Source of the DNA: Cybelea sp963824595
Lineage (GTDB): Bacteria; Vulcanimicrobiota; Vulcanimicrobiia; Vulcanimicrobiales; Vulcanimicrobiaceae
Direction of reading: 5' to 3'
DNA length: 64,000 bases
Assembly (NCBI GenBank): GCA_963824595.1
Contig: CAWGPY010000007.1
Location: 271,562 to 335,561, forward strand
Below the pieces are notes generated by a model, which was not told the origin of the DNA, searched no databases, and was given only the letters and a program-made list of their open reading frames with translations. Numbering within the stretch: position 1 is the first letter of the stretch; each line of letters begins with the position of its first letter. Shown piece by piece: positions 18,036 through 25,842 of the stretch. The position numbers were made by a program, and so were the translations under genes.

Positions 18036-19169
18036 ATGCGCATCGCTTGCGTGCTGACCTACATGCTCACCGCATTAGTTGGACTCACACTTCTTGCCGG
18101 TTGCGGTGGCAGGGCCCCGATGGCCCCGACGCCGCTGATGCAATCGGGTGCGGCGAGGCAGTCCATCCCGAGGCCGGGCTTTCAAAATGATCGCCCTAAC
18201 GGTCTCCACTCGATGCACGGCGACGTCGTTTCCGGTCAGCGCGCGGAAGGGCGGAGCTTCATGGACCCACGTGCCGTCGCGAAGCCCCTGGTTTTCATCT
18301 CATATGGAACCGCCATCGGCATTTATCTGCAAAGCGGCAAGAACAAGATGGTTGGTCAAATCACGGAGTCTACCGAAAGCGATCTCGCAACGGATACTGC
18401 GGGCAATCTCTATTTCGTAACTTCTCCCCCTTCCTCGAGCAGTGTTACGGTCTATGCGCCTCCGTATACGAATGGGCCAAAGTTGACGATTTCTATTCCG
18501 AATGCCGGTTTGGTCGCCGTTTCACGGCAAGGTACGGTAGCTGTAGAGGTCTGCACGGTTGCGTCTGGCGGCCAGTGCGGCATGGGCGTACTGTTCTACG
18601 CTGCCGGATCGACGACGCCATGCAACACGGTTCTTCTGTACAAGTCGGGTTTCCTAACTGGAGCGGGCATGGCGTTCGACCACAAGGGAAATCTCTACGT
18701 CCCCGGCTATGGCTCAGGCTCGCCGGCACCGCTGCCGGTCGCCAAGATTGATGGCGGATGCAATGCGAAGAAAGTCAAGATATTCACCACGGCTAATTCG
18801 ATCGCTAATGTAGGTGACATCCACGTCAACAAGGCGGGTGGGCTTGCCATTCTGGTGACCATTGGAACGTACCCATTTGCTTTCGCTATAGACACGTACG
18901 ATCCACCGAAGGATGGCTCCCTGGGCAATCCTGTCTCGACTACGTCGCTGCCTGGGAACTTCTCCAGTCCCCCGTTCTCCTCGGGGTGGTTTGCTTTTTT
19001 GAGTTCAGGTCGCGGCCTTTGGGCCGGCTACGAGGAGTTCGGCCCGTCGTACGCCTCTGGCGCGAGCGAGTTTGCATATCCCGCCGGTGGCGCGCCAGAA
19101 AAGAACATTATAGGCGACCCAGAGTCATCAACGTACGGCGTGGCCGTCACTCCGGCGCTCATAGGATAG
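18036..19169 (+). CDS. Propeller-like lipoprotein, tandem paralogue 3
   Basis: The product is 377 residues. ATG 18036 is chosen because the conserved CAGGAGAAC leader precedes it; an in-frame ATG at 17997 lies in the leader. The signal peptide MRIACVLTYMLTALVGLTLLAGCGG has a lipobox. The shared blocks FMDPRAVAKPLVF, SGKNKMVGQIT, VTVYAPPYTNGPKLTI and TYDPPKDGSLGNPVSTTSLPG define the family; the C-terminus ...NIIGDPESSTYGVAVTPAL is nearly that of paralogue 2. It ends the tandem array; a glycine-rich lipoprotein gene follows after 48 bases. Confidence 0.72.
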   Translation: MRIACVLTYMLTALVGLTLLAGCGGRAPMAPTPLMQSGAARQSIPRPGFQNDRPNGLHSMHGDVVSGQRAEGRSFMDPRAVAKPLVFISYGTAIGIYLQSGKNKMVGQITESTESDLATDTAGNLYFVTSPPSSSSVTVYAPPYTNGPKLTISIPNAGLVAVSRQGTVAVEVCTVASGGQCGMGVLFYAAGSTTPCNTVLLYKSGFLTGAGMAFDHKGNLYVPGYGSGSPAPLPVAKIDGGCNAKKVKIFTTANSIANVGDIHVNKAGGLAILVTIGTYPFAFAIDTYDPPKDGSLGNPVSTTSLPGNFSSPPFSSGWFAFLSSGRGLWAGYEEFGPSYASGASEFAYPAGGAPEKNIIGDPESSTYGVAVTPALIG

Positions 19170-19217
19170 CAGGGATAGCTCGCCGCTAGAGCAACTCCCG
19201 GCTTGGAGGGCTCTCAA

Positions 19218-20153
19218 ATGATGCATCTGCGGAGTTTCGTTCTCGCGTGCGTCTGCGCGGCATTTGTGGGGGGCTGCGGCGCGAGCGGAAGTGCATTCCC
19301 ACCCGCCGCGAACGCAAACGTGCCACTCGGTGCGAAGGGCTCTCAGACGTTCAAATACACGGGCAAAAAGCAGCACTTCACGGTGCCGGCCGGCGTGACG
19401 CGGGTAACGATTACGGCCTATGGCGCGAGCGGCGGCCAGTGTACCAGCAGCTGTGACGGTTACGGAGCTCCCGGAAACGGCGGGTACGTCAAGGCAACGA
19501 TACCGATAACGCCGGGAGAGAGGCTGTTCGTATTCGTGGGCGGTCACAAGGGCTACAACGGTGGGGCAGCGGGGAGCAGCAGCTACGGCTTCGGCAACGG
19601 CGGCGGTGCATCGGACGTGCGCGAAGGGGGCACCGGACTGAAAGATCGCGTGATCGTGGCCGGCGGCGGCGGCGGAGGAGGGCTGATCGTCTACTGGCCG
19701 AGCATCGGAGACGGCGGCAACGGCGGACAGGGCGGCGGCAGAGCCGGCACTGCGGGCGGCTACGGGAGCGGCGACGATACCGGCGGCCAGGGCGGCGGCG
19801 CCGGGACGCAACGCGGCGGCGGCACAGGCGGCGCCGGCGGCCAGTACAAGATGAATCCGCTCTGCGGGGAGTGCGGTCACTGCGACGGCTTGGCCGGCGC
19901 GGCCGGCACGCTCGGCAGCGGTGGCGCCGCGGCGACGTATTGTGGCGGCCCCGGCGGCGGCGGCGGCGGCGGATACAACGGCGGCGGTGGCGGCGGTTCG
20001 GGCGCCGGATCCTACTTTAAGGTCAGCGTGGAATCGGGCGGCGGCGGCGGTGGCGGCGGCGGCTCATCGTTCGTCGACCATCGAGCGTTCAACGTGAAGC
20101 AGCGCAAGGGCGGCGCCCCTGCGGGAAACGGTCGGGTCGTCATCGGCTGGTGA
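19218..20153 (+). CDS. Glycine-rich lipoprotein
   Basis: The product is 311 residues. The start is ATG 19218 (ATG 19221 is also possible), with GGAGGG at 19205-19210. The signal MMHLRSFVLACVCAAFVGGCGAS carries a lipobox-like VGGC. The first domain has QTFKYTGKKQHFTVPAGVTRVTITAYGASGG, a motif typical of glycine-rich surface proteins, and then YVKATIPITPGERLFVFVGG. From about residue 120 the protein is dominated by GG repeats and ends SSFVDHRAFNVKQRKGGAPAGNGRVVIGW. Such proteins are probably extracellular and may form glycine-rich sheets; the function is unproved. A frameshifted paralogue lies at 63058. Convergent with the CoA-binding gene, 27 bases away. Confidence 0.75.
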   Translation: MMHLRSFVLACVCAAFVGGCGASGSAFPPAANANVPLGAKGSQTFKYTGKKQHFTVPAGVTRVTITAYGASGGQCTSSCDGYGAPGNGGYVKATIPITPGERLFVFVGGHKGYNGGAAGSSSYGFGNGGGASDVREGGTGLKDRVIVAGGGGGGGLIVYWPSIGDGGNGGQGGGRAGTAGGYGSGDDTGGQGGGAGTQRGGGTGGAGGQYKMNPLCGECGHCDGLAGAAGTLGSGGAAATYCGGPGGGGGGGYNGGGGGGSGAGSYFKVSVESGGGGGGGGGSSFVDHRAFNVKQRKGGAPAGNGRVVIGW

Positions 20154-20180
20154 TCTCCGTTGCAGCGAGGAGCACGTCCG

Positions 20181-20669
20181 CTACGTCGCGTCGAGGTTAC
20201 GTCGGCGCGACGTGATGATACCGCTGTTGAGGCCGCTCGTGGAAAGGCCGCCGCGGAAACGCGCGTGCTCGACTTTCAGGCAGCGGTCCACCACGACGTC
20301 CAACCCGCTCGCATCCGCCAGTGCGATCGCGGCCTCGTCGATCACGCCGTATTGCAGCCACACCGCCTTCGCCCCAACCGCTATCGCCTCACCGACCACG
20401 CCCATTAGCTCGCTGGGGCGGCGGAAGACGTCGACGACGTCGGGCGGTCCGTGCTCGGCCGCGTAGGCCGCGAGCGACGGATACGCCTTCACGCCGTCGA
20501 TGCACTCCAGCGTCGGGTTGATGGGCGCCACGTCGAACTCCGGCTGCCGGCGCAGGTACGAAAAGACGGTGTAGCTCGGGCGCAGCGGATTCGACGACGC
20601 GCCGACCATCGCGATCGTACGCGTGCGGCCGATGAGGTCGCGCCGCTGCGCAACCGTCGTCAGAATCAT
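20181..20669 (-). CDS. CoA-binding domain protein (YccU-like)
   Basis: The product is 162 residues. The Rossmann-like CoA-binding domain is seen from TIAMVGASSNPLRPSYTVFSYL, then FDVAPINPTLECIDGVKAYPSL, PDVVDVFRRPSE and AVWLQYGVIDEAA...ALADASGLDVVVDRCLKVEHARF. This is the pattern of small stand-alone CoA_binding_2 proteins (E. coli YccU-like), whose physiological role is unclear. ATG 20669 overlaps the stop of metY by 4 bases (ATGA), so the two are one operon and translationally coupled. Confidence 0.85.
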   Translation of the reverse strand: MILTTVAQRRDLIGRTRTIAMVGASSNPLRPSYTVFSYLRRQPEFDVAPINPTLECIDGVKAYPSLAAYAAEHGPPDVVDVFRRPSELMGVVGEAIAVGAKAVWLQYGVIDEAAIALADASGLDVVVDRCLKVEHARFRGGLSTSGLNSGIITSRRRNLDAT

Positions 20670-21907
20670 TCGGCGGACGCCGCGTGCAGGGCGTTGCCCA
20701 GATCCCAAATCAGGTCGCCGGCGTCTTCGAGCCCCACGGAGATCCGCACCGACTCGGGCTCGACGCCGGCCGCGCGCAGCTCGGCATCGGAGAGCTGCGA
20801 GTGGGTGGTTGACGCCGGATGGATCACCAGGCTCTTCGCGTCGCCGACGTTGGCGAGGTGGCTCCACAGCTCGAGCGCGTCGATGAAGCGCCGCCCCGCC
20901 TCGCGACCCCCGCGCAGCCCGAACGTGAAGACCGAGCCGAGGGCGGGCTCGCGCACCCACGCGACCTCGGCGCGCGATTTCAGAAACGCCGCGACTTCAC
21001 GCGCGTTGGCGACGTGGCGATCCATACGCAGGGCCAGCGTTTCGAGCCCGAGCAGCATCAGCCACGCGTCCATCGGCGACATCGCAGCGCCGACGTCGCG
21101 CAGCACCTCGGCCCGGGCGCGCATCAGAAACGCGTACTCGCCGAACGTTTCGGTAAAGACCTTTTGGTGGTAGCCGGGGCTCGGCTCCGAGAGCAGCGGA
21201 AAGCGCCCGTTCGCCCACGGAAACGTGCCCGACTCCACGAGCACGCCGCCGATCGACGTGCCGTGGCCGTTGATGAACTTGGTTGCCGAGTGCACCACGA
21301 GGTCGGCCCCTCGCTCGATGGGCCGGCAGAGGTAGGGCGTCGCGAACGTGTTGTCGACGACGAGCGGCACGCCGCAGCCGTGCGCGAGCGCCGCGTACGC
21401 CTCCAAGTCGGCCAGCGCGCCCGACGGGTTGCCGATCGTCTCGACGAAGACGAGCTTGGTCCCGGGACGCACCGCCGCGCGCACGGCGTCGAGATCGTCA
21501 ACCGGCACGAACGTCGTCTCGATGCCCATCCGCTTGATGGTGACGCTGAGCTGCGTGACGGTGCCGCCGTACACGTTCTGCGTGCATACGATATGGTCGC
21601 CCGCCTGCGCCAGCGACAGGATGAGGCAGAGCTGCGCCGCGAGCCCGCTCGAGAACGCGACGGCGCCGAGGCCGCCCTCCAGGCTCGCCATGCGTTCCTC
21701 GAACGCGGCAACCGTGGGGTTGCTGATGCGACTGTAGATGTGACCGTACGAACGCAGCGCGAACAGCTCCGCCGCCTGCTCCGTGGAACCGAAGACGTAG
21801 GCCGCGGTCTGATAAATGGGAACGGCGCGCGAACCCGTCGCCGGGTCGGGCGGTGTGCCGGCGTGGATCGCACGCGTCGAAAAGCCAAACTCTCGCTCGG
21901 TATGCAT
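20666..21907 (-). CDS. metY: O-acetylhomoserine sulfhydrylase-like PLP enzyme
   Basis: The product is 413 residues, in the usual range for MetY (O-acetylhomoserine aminocarboxypropyltransferase), which makes homocysteine from O-acetylhomoserine and sulfide. Visible features are STRAIHAGTPPDPATGSRAVPIYQTAAY, the SRISNPT block, NVYGGT, VVDNTFATPYLCRP, and HSATKFINGHG with the PLP-binding lysine. The length and the RPIERGADLVVHSATK context favour MetY over MetB/MetC, but a cystathionine gamma-synthase-like role cannot be excluded. It is divergent from leuC; 43 bases separate the starts. No SAM riboswitch structure is evident upstream. Confidence 0.85.
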   Translation of the reverse strand: MHTEREFGFSTRAIHAGTPPDPATGSRAVPIYQTAAYVFGSTEQAAELFALRSYGHIYSRISNPTVAAFEERMASLEGGLGAVAFSSGLAAQLCLILSLAQAGDHIVCTQNVYGGTVTQLSVTIKRMGIETTFVPVDDLDAVRAAVRPGTKLVFVETIGNPSGALADLEAYAALAHGCGVPLVVDNTFATPYLCRPIERGADLVVHSATKFINGHGTSIGGVLVESGTFPWANGRFPLLSEPSPGYHQKVFTETFGEYAFLMRARAEVLRDVGAAMSPMDAWLMLLGLETLALRMDRHVANAREVAAFLKSRAEVAWVREPALGSVFTFGLRGGREAGRRFIDALELWSHLANVGDAKSLVIHPASTTHSQLSDAELRAAGVEPESVRISVGLEDAGDLIWDLGNALHAASAE

Positions 21908-21935
21908 CTCGGAGGTCCCGGGCCTTACTTCGCCT

Positions 21936-21941
21936 TATAAT
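21936..21941 (+). promoter_or_regulatory. Predicted -10 box for a leaderless leuC transcript
   Basis: A perfect TATAAT ends 9 bases before ATG 21951, so transcription would begin within about 3 bases of the start codon. No good -35 hexamer is seen. Confidence 0.55.
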
Positions 21942-21950
21942 CCTCGTATC

Positions 21951-23234
21951 ATGGGCATGACGTTAACCGAGAAGATCCTGGCGCGCCACGCAGGGGTTGC
22001 GAGCGTCGAGCCGGGTCAGATCATCAACGCGAAGGTGGACCTCGTCCTGGCCAACGAGCTGTCCGCGGCCGTGGCCATCGGCGTGATGCGCGGCATGAAG
22101 GGCGCGAGCGGCGTCTTCGATCCGGCGCGCATCGCGCTCGTCGCCGATCACTTCGTTCCCGCCAAGGACGCGCAGTCGGCCAAGCTGGCCAAGCTCATGA
22201 AAGACTTCGCGATCGAACACCGCATCGAGCACTACTTCGACGTCGGGCGCGGCGGCATCGAGCACGTGGTGCTGCCGGAGGAGGGGCTGGTGGCGCCGGG
22301 CGAGCTGATCGTCGGCGGCGACTCCCACACTTGCACCTACGGCGCGTTCGGCGCGTTCGCGACGGGCATGGGGTCGACCGACATCGCGGCGGCGTTCGTG
22401 CTCGGTGAGGTCTGGCTCAAAGTGCCGGCGTCGCTCAAGCTGGTCTATCGCGGAAAGCCCGGTCCGATGGTGTACGCCAAGGACATCATGCTTCGAACCG
22501 TGGGCGGGCTGGGCATTGACGGCGCCACCTACCGCGCCATCGAGTATCACGGCAGCACCGTTGACGACCTGTCGATCACGGGACGCATCACGATGGCGAA
22601 CATGGCGATCGAGGCGGGCGCGAAGAACGGCATCTTCCACGCCGATGCAAAGACGATCGCGTACGTCAAGGAGCGCACCGACCGGCCGTTCGTCGTGGAG
22701 CGCGCCGACGACGATGCGGTCTACGAGCGCGTCGTCGAGATCGACGTCGGCGAGCTCGAGCCGCAGGTCGCCTGCCCGCACACGCCCGACAACGTGCACC
22801 CCATCTCCGACGTCACGCGCGACGACCTGCCGGTGGACCAAGTCTTCATCGGGTCGTGCACCAACGGCTACATTGACGACCTGCGCATCGTAGCGAAGAT
22901 CCTCGAGGGCAAGACCATCGCGTCGAACCTGCGCGTGATCGTGAACCCGGGCTCGCAGAAAGTCTGGATGCAGGCCGCGGACGAAGGCATCCTCACCACG
23001 CTCGCCGCCGCGGGCTGCGCGGTGAACACGCCGGGCTGCGGGGCGTGCTTCGGCGGGCACATGGGAACGCTCGGCGACAACGAGCGTGCGATCTCGACGA
23101 CGAACCGCAACTACGTGGGCCGCATGGGCTCGCCCAAGGCCGAGATCTACCTGGCTTCGCCGGCGACTTGCGCCGCGTCGGCGCTCACCGGGCGGATCAC
23201 CGACCCGCGCGTGCTCGAACTGGCGACGGCGTAA
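21951..23234 (+). CDS. leuC: 3-isopropylmalate dehydratase / homoaconitase family, large subunit
   Basis: The product is 427 residues. It is a [4Fe-4S] dehydratase of the HacA/LeuC short type (about 420 residues rather than the 460-470 of E. coli LeuC). Cluster ligands are seen at GSCTNGYIDDL and in PGCGACFGGHMG; VGGDSHTCTYGAFGAFATGMGSTD is a substrate/cluster motif. The reaction is isomerisation of 2- to 3-isopropylmalate in leucine synthesis; the short type can also act as homoaconitase or methanogen-type. ATG 21951 or 21957 may be used; no Shine-Dalgarno is needed if leaderless. The small subunit follows after one base. Confidence 0.9.
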   Translation: MGMTLTEKILARHAGVASVEPGQIINAKVDLVLANELSAAVAIGVMRGMKGASGVFDPARIALVADHFVPAKDAQSAKLAKLMKDFAIEHRIEHYFDVGRGGIEHVVLPEEGLVAPGELIVGGDSHTCTYGAFGAFATGMGSTDIAAAFVLGEVWLKVPASLKLVYRGKPGPMVYAKDIMLRTVGGLGIDGATYRAIEYHGSTVDDLSITGRITMANMAIEAGAKNGIFHADAKTIAYVKERTDRPFVVERADDDAVYERVVEIDVGELEPQVACPHTPDNVHPISDVTRDDLPVDQVFIGSCTNGYIDDLRIVAKILEGKTIASNLRVIVNPGSQKVWMQAADEGILTTLAAAGCAVNTPGCGACFGGHMGTLGDNERAISTTNRNYVGRMGSPKAEIYLASPATCAASALTGRITDPRVLELATA

Positions 23235-23235
23235 C

Positions 23236-23739
23236 GTGGAAGCGAAACTGCACGGTCACGCGCACAAATACGGGAAGAACGTCGACACCGACGTCATCAT
23301 CCCCGGCAAGTACTGCAACATCACCGATCAGGCGGAGCTCGGAAAGCACGCCCTGGAGGGGCTGGACCCCGAGTATACGGCGCGCATGAAGCACGGCGAC
23401 ATCATCGTGGCCGACACCAACTTCGGCTGCGGCTCGAGCCGCGAGGTCGCGCCCATCGCGATCAAAGGCTCGGGCACGTCGGCGGTGATCGCCAAGAGCT
23501 TCGCGCGGATCTTCTATCGGAACGCGCTGAACATCGGCCTTCCGATCTTCGAGTCGGCCGAGGCCGTGGACGGCATCGAGTCGGGCGACGAGATCGAGCT
23601 CGAGCCGGCCAGCGGCATCGTGCGCAACGTCACGCGCGGCACGGAGTACCACGCGGCGGAGTTCCCGCCGTTCATGCGCGCGCTGATTGACGCGGGCGGG
23701 CTGGTGCCCTACGTCGAGGAGCGCCTCGCGAGAGGATAG
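23236..23739 (+). CDS. leuD: 3-isopropylmalate dehydratase / homoaconitase family, small subunit
   Basis: The product is 167 residues, starting at GTG 23236, one base after the leuC stop, so translation is coupled. It contains the swivelling-domain motif NVDTDVIIPGKYC, then ADTNFGCGSSREVAPIAIKG and FARIFYRNALNIGLPIFE. It forms the heterodimer with the product of leuC. The short form and the GKY-type loop again suggest the HacB/archaeal-like IPMI clade. leuA and leuB are not in the window, so pathway assignment rests on family knowledge. Confidence 0.92.
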   Translation: MEAKLHGHAHKYGKNVDTDVIIPGKYCNITDQAELGKHALEGLDPEYTARMKHGDIIVADTNFGCGSSREVAPIAIKGSGTSAVIAKSFARIFYRNALNIGLPIFESAEAVDGIESGDEIELEPASGIVRNVTRGTEYHAAEFPPFMRALIDAGGLVPYVEERLARG

Positions 23740-23748
23740 GCCCTAACG

Positions 23749-24366
23749 CTAGGGCGGCGTGTAGCCGCCTTGCGACGGAAGACCGCCCGGCGAAGCATTG
23801 ATGTTGTCGATCCACTTCGACTTCGCGCGGTACGACGCCGTGAACGGCAGCTGCGAGTCGGGCATCGTCAGCATGCCGACCATATCGGTCGTGCCGTCGA
23901 GCTTGCCTTCCATCAGAATCGTCGTTCCGTTCGGCATCGTCACGATCAGGCGAACCGATTGACCGTCGACCGTTCCCACCAGCGGATACTTCTTGCCGTG
24001 CGAGTCGAGGTAGGTGCCGTTGAGCGCGTCGCCTTGCTGCCGCACCGCGAAGTGCGTGTAGTCGGTCGTGTCGGAGTGCTGAATCGCGACCTCCCAGACG
24101 CCGTCGAGGCCTTTGCGCACGTTGGCCGGCGGTGACGGCGTCGCGGCCGGTTTGTACGGCGCCGGCGTTGCCGGGGCCGTGACGGCCGGCGCCGGGAAGA
24201 CCGTCGCGTTGGGCTGCGGCTGCGGGTTAGCGGGCGTTCCGATCGGCGGCGGGGTCGGCGGCGGCGTCGCCGCCGCGGCGGGAGCGCCAATCGCGCCGCC
24301 CATGGCAAAAACTGCTGCGAGCAGCCCGCCGCCGGCGAGCACTGCCCACGAACTCGTTACCTTCAC
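23749..24366 (-). CDS. Exported hypothetical protein with proline/alanine-rich linker
   Basis: The product is 205 residues. GTG 24366 (after AAAGG) gives a plausible signal peptide VKVTSSWAVLAGGGLLAAVFAMGGAIGAPAAAA. Then come about 60 residues rich in Pro, Ala and Thr, and a compact domain from about residue 85: LDGVWEVAIQHSDTTDYTHFAVRQQGDALNGTYLDSHGKKYPLVGTVDG...TMPNGTTILMEGKLDGTTDMVGML. This strand-rich pattern resembles small lipocalin/calycin-like barrels that report on added ligand, but the family is not recognised. It is convergent with leuD (9 bases) and divergent from rpmE. The start could also be ATG 24405. Confidence 0.6.
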   Translation of the reverse strand: MKVTSSWAVLAGGGLLAAVFAMGGAIGAPAAAATPPPTPPPIGTPANPQPQPNATVFPAPAVTAPATPAPYKPAATPSPPANVRKGLDGVWEVAIQHSDTTDYTHFAVRQQGDALNGTYLDSHGKKYPLVGTVDGQSVRLIVTMPNGTTILMEGKLDGTTDMVGMLTMPDSQLPFTASYRAKSKWIDNINASPGGLPSQGGYTPP

Positions 24367-24444
24367 GCAAGTGCCTTTGAGCGGCCGGGCAGCGGACCCT
24401 CCCATGCGACCGGTCGGCGACCAGGAATACCCTCTTGCGACCTC

Positions 24445-24453
24445 TGCTATAAT
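24445..24453 (+). promoter_or_regulatory. Extended -10 promoter for rpmE
   Basis: TGC-TATAAT (TATAAT 24448-24453) ends 9 bases before GTG 24463. The TGn extension may compensate for a missing -35. Spacing again implies a leaderless or near-leaderless mRNA. Confidence 0.6.
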
Positions 24454-24462
24454 GCAGAAGCT

Positions 24463-24735
24463 GTGAAAGAGAAGATCCACCCCAAATGGTATCCGGAGGC
24501 GCGCGTCCACTGCGCGTGCGGCAATACCTTTACCACCGGCTCGACGATCCCGGAGATCGCGGTCGAGATTTGCGCGGCGTGCCATCCGCTGTTCACCGGA
24601 CAGCAGAAGCTCGTGGACACGGCCGGCCGGGTGGACAAGTTCAACCAGCGCTCGGCGGCCGCCCGCAAGAAGCAGGAAGAGGCCGCAGCCCGCAAGGTCG
24701 CGCGCGAGTCAAAGAAAGCAGCGGCGGCTCTCTAG
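24463..24735 (+). CDS. rpmE: 50S ribosomal protein L31 (zinc form)
   Basis: The product is 90 residues. The N-terminal 65 residues match L31 (KEKIHPKWYPE, HCACGNTF, EICAACHPLFTGQQKLVDTAGRVDKFNQR). The CxC and CxxC pairs mark the zinc-binding C+ type. About 25 extra C-terminal residues are a basic, Ala/Lys-rich tail, longer than in E. coli. The start is GTG. prfA follows in the same reading frame directly after the stop. Confidence 0.95.
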   Translation: MKEKIHPKWYPEARVHCACGNTFTTGSTIPEIAVEICAACHPLFTGQQKLVDTAGRVDKFNQRSAAARKKQEEAAARKVARESKKAAAAL

Positions 24736-24780
24736 GGGGAGGCGCTCGCGGATTCGCACGTTAGCGCGCTGACCGCGCGC

Positions 24781-25842
24781 TTGGATACGATGGTTCGCCG
24801 CTTCGACGAGATCGACGCGCAGCTTGCGAACCCCACCGGATCGTTCGATCAGGCGCGCTACACCGCGCTCGTCAAAGAGCGCGCGCAGCTCGAGCCGACG
24901 GTGGCTGCCTATCGCCGACTGACGGCGGCGCGCGCGCAGATTACCGCCAACGAAGCGCTGCTGCGGCACGACGACGCGGATCTTCGCGAGCTTGCGGAAG
25001 AAGAGAACGGCACCCTGCGGGAGCGCGTCGAAGTGCTCGATGCGGAGCTCGCACGCCTGATGGTGCCGCGGGATCCCAACGACGCTCGCGACGTGTTCGT
25101 CGAGGTGCGCGCGGGCACGGGCGGCGACGAGGCGGCGCTCTTCGCGGGCGACCTCGCGCGCATGTACATGCGCTTCGCCGAGGCACGCGGCATGAAGACC
25201 GAGCTCGTCTCCGAGAGCCCCAGCGAGGCCGGGGGCTACAAAGAGATCGTGTTCGCCGTCAAGGGCGACGAGCCGTATCGCTGGCTGAAGCACGAGTCGG
25301 GAGTGCACCGCGTGCAGCGCGTGCCCGCGACCGAGGCGCAGGGGCGCATCCATACCAGCACCGCTACGGTCGCGGTGCTGCCCGAGGTCGAAGAGGACGT
25401 GGAGGTCGAGATCAGACCCGCCGACCTGCAGATCGACACGTTCAAGTCGTCGGGAGCCGGCGGCCAGTACGTGAACAAGACCGAATCTGCCATCCGCATC
25501 ACGCACGTTCCCAGCGGCATCGTCGTCGCGTCGCAGCAAGAGCGCTCGCAGCAGCAGAATCGCGAGAAGGCGATGGCCATGCTCCGCGCCACGCTCTACG
25601 ACCGCAAGCGGCGCGAGCAGGAAGAGGCGGTGGGCTCGATGCGCCGCGCGCAGGTGGGCAGCGGCGAGCGCGCGGAGAAAATCCGCACCTACAACTATCC
25701 GCAAGACCGCATCACCGACCACCGCATCAACCGCAGCTTCGGCAACATCCGCGGGATCATGGACGGCGACCTGGGCACGATCGCCGAGGAGCTGGTGGCC
25801 GACGAGCGCGCCCGCCGCCTCGCCGGCGAAATCGAGGCGTGA
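24781..25842 (+). CDS. prfA: Peptide chain release factor 1
   Basis: The product is 353 residues. RF1 recognises UAA/UAG and triggers peptide release. The stop-codon-reading PxT motif is seen as PAT in HRVQRVPATEAQGRIHTS and the catalytic GGQ in SSGAGGQYVNKTESAIRITH. TTG 24781 is the first conventional start after the rpmE stop; the frame is open from 24736 with no ATG or GTG, and CTG 24769 is an alternative that would give a more typical N-terminus. prmC, which methylates the GGQ glutamine, overlaps its stop by 4 bases. Confidence 0.95.
   Translation: MDTMVRRFDEIDAQLANPTGSFDQARYTALVKERAQLEPTVAAYRRLTAARAQITANEALLRHDDADLRELAEEENGTLRERVEVLDAELARLMVPRDPNDARDVFVEVRAGTGGDEAALFAGDLARMYMRFAEARGMKTELVSESPSEAGGYKEIVFAVKGDEPYRWLKHESGVHRVQRVPATEAQGRIHTSTATVAVLPEVEEDVEVEIRPADLQIDTFKSSGAGGQYVNKTESAIRITHVPSGIVVASQQERSQQQNREKAMAMLRATLYDRKRREQEEAVGSMRRAQVGSGERAEKIRTYNYPQDRITDHRINRSFGNIRGIMDGDLGTIAEELVADERARRLAGEIEA

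Noticed and set aside
19620..20100. Repeated GGC-rich units that could be taken for a CRISPR or satellite array
   Set aside because: They are in-frame glycine codons of the glycine-rich lipoprotein; no constant repeat and spacer lengths.
20819..21940. A 373-residue plus-strand frame opposite metY
   Set aside because: Shadow of metY, with Arg/His-rich composition.
21908..21950. Possible SAM riboswitch for metY
   Set aside because: Only 43 bases separate the divergent starts, with no room for the structure.
23740..23754. GCCCTAACGCTAGGGC as a bidirectional terminator between leuD and the convergent gene
   Set aside because: The stem is only five pairs and no T-run follows on either strand.
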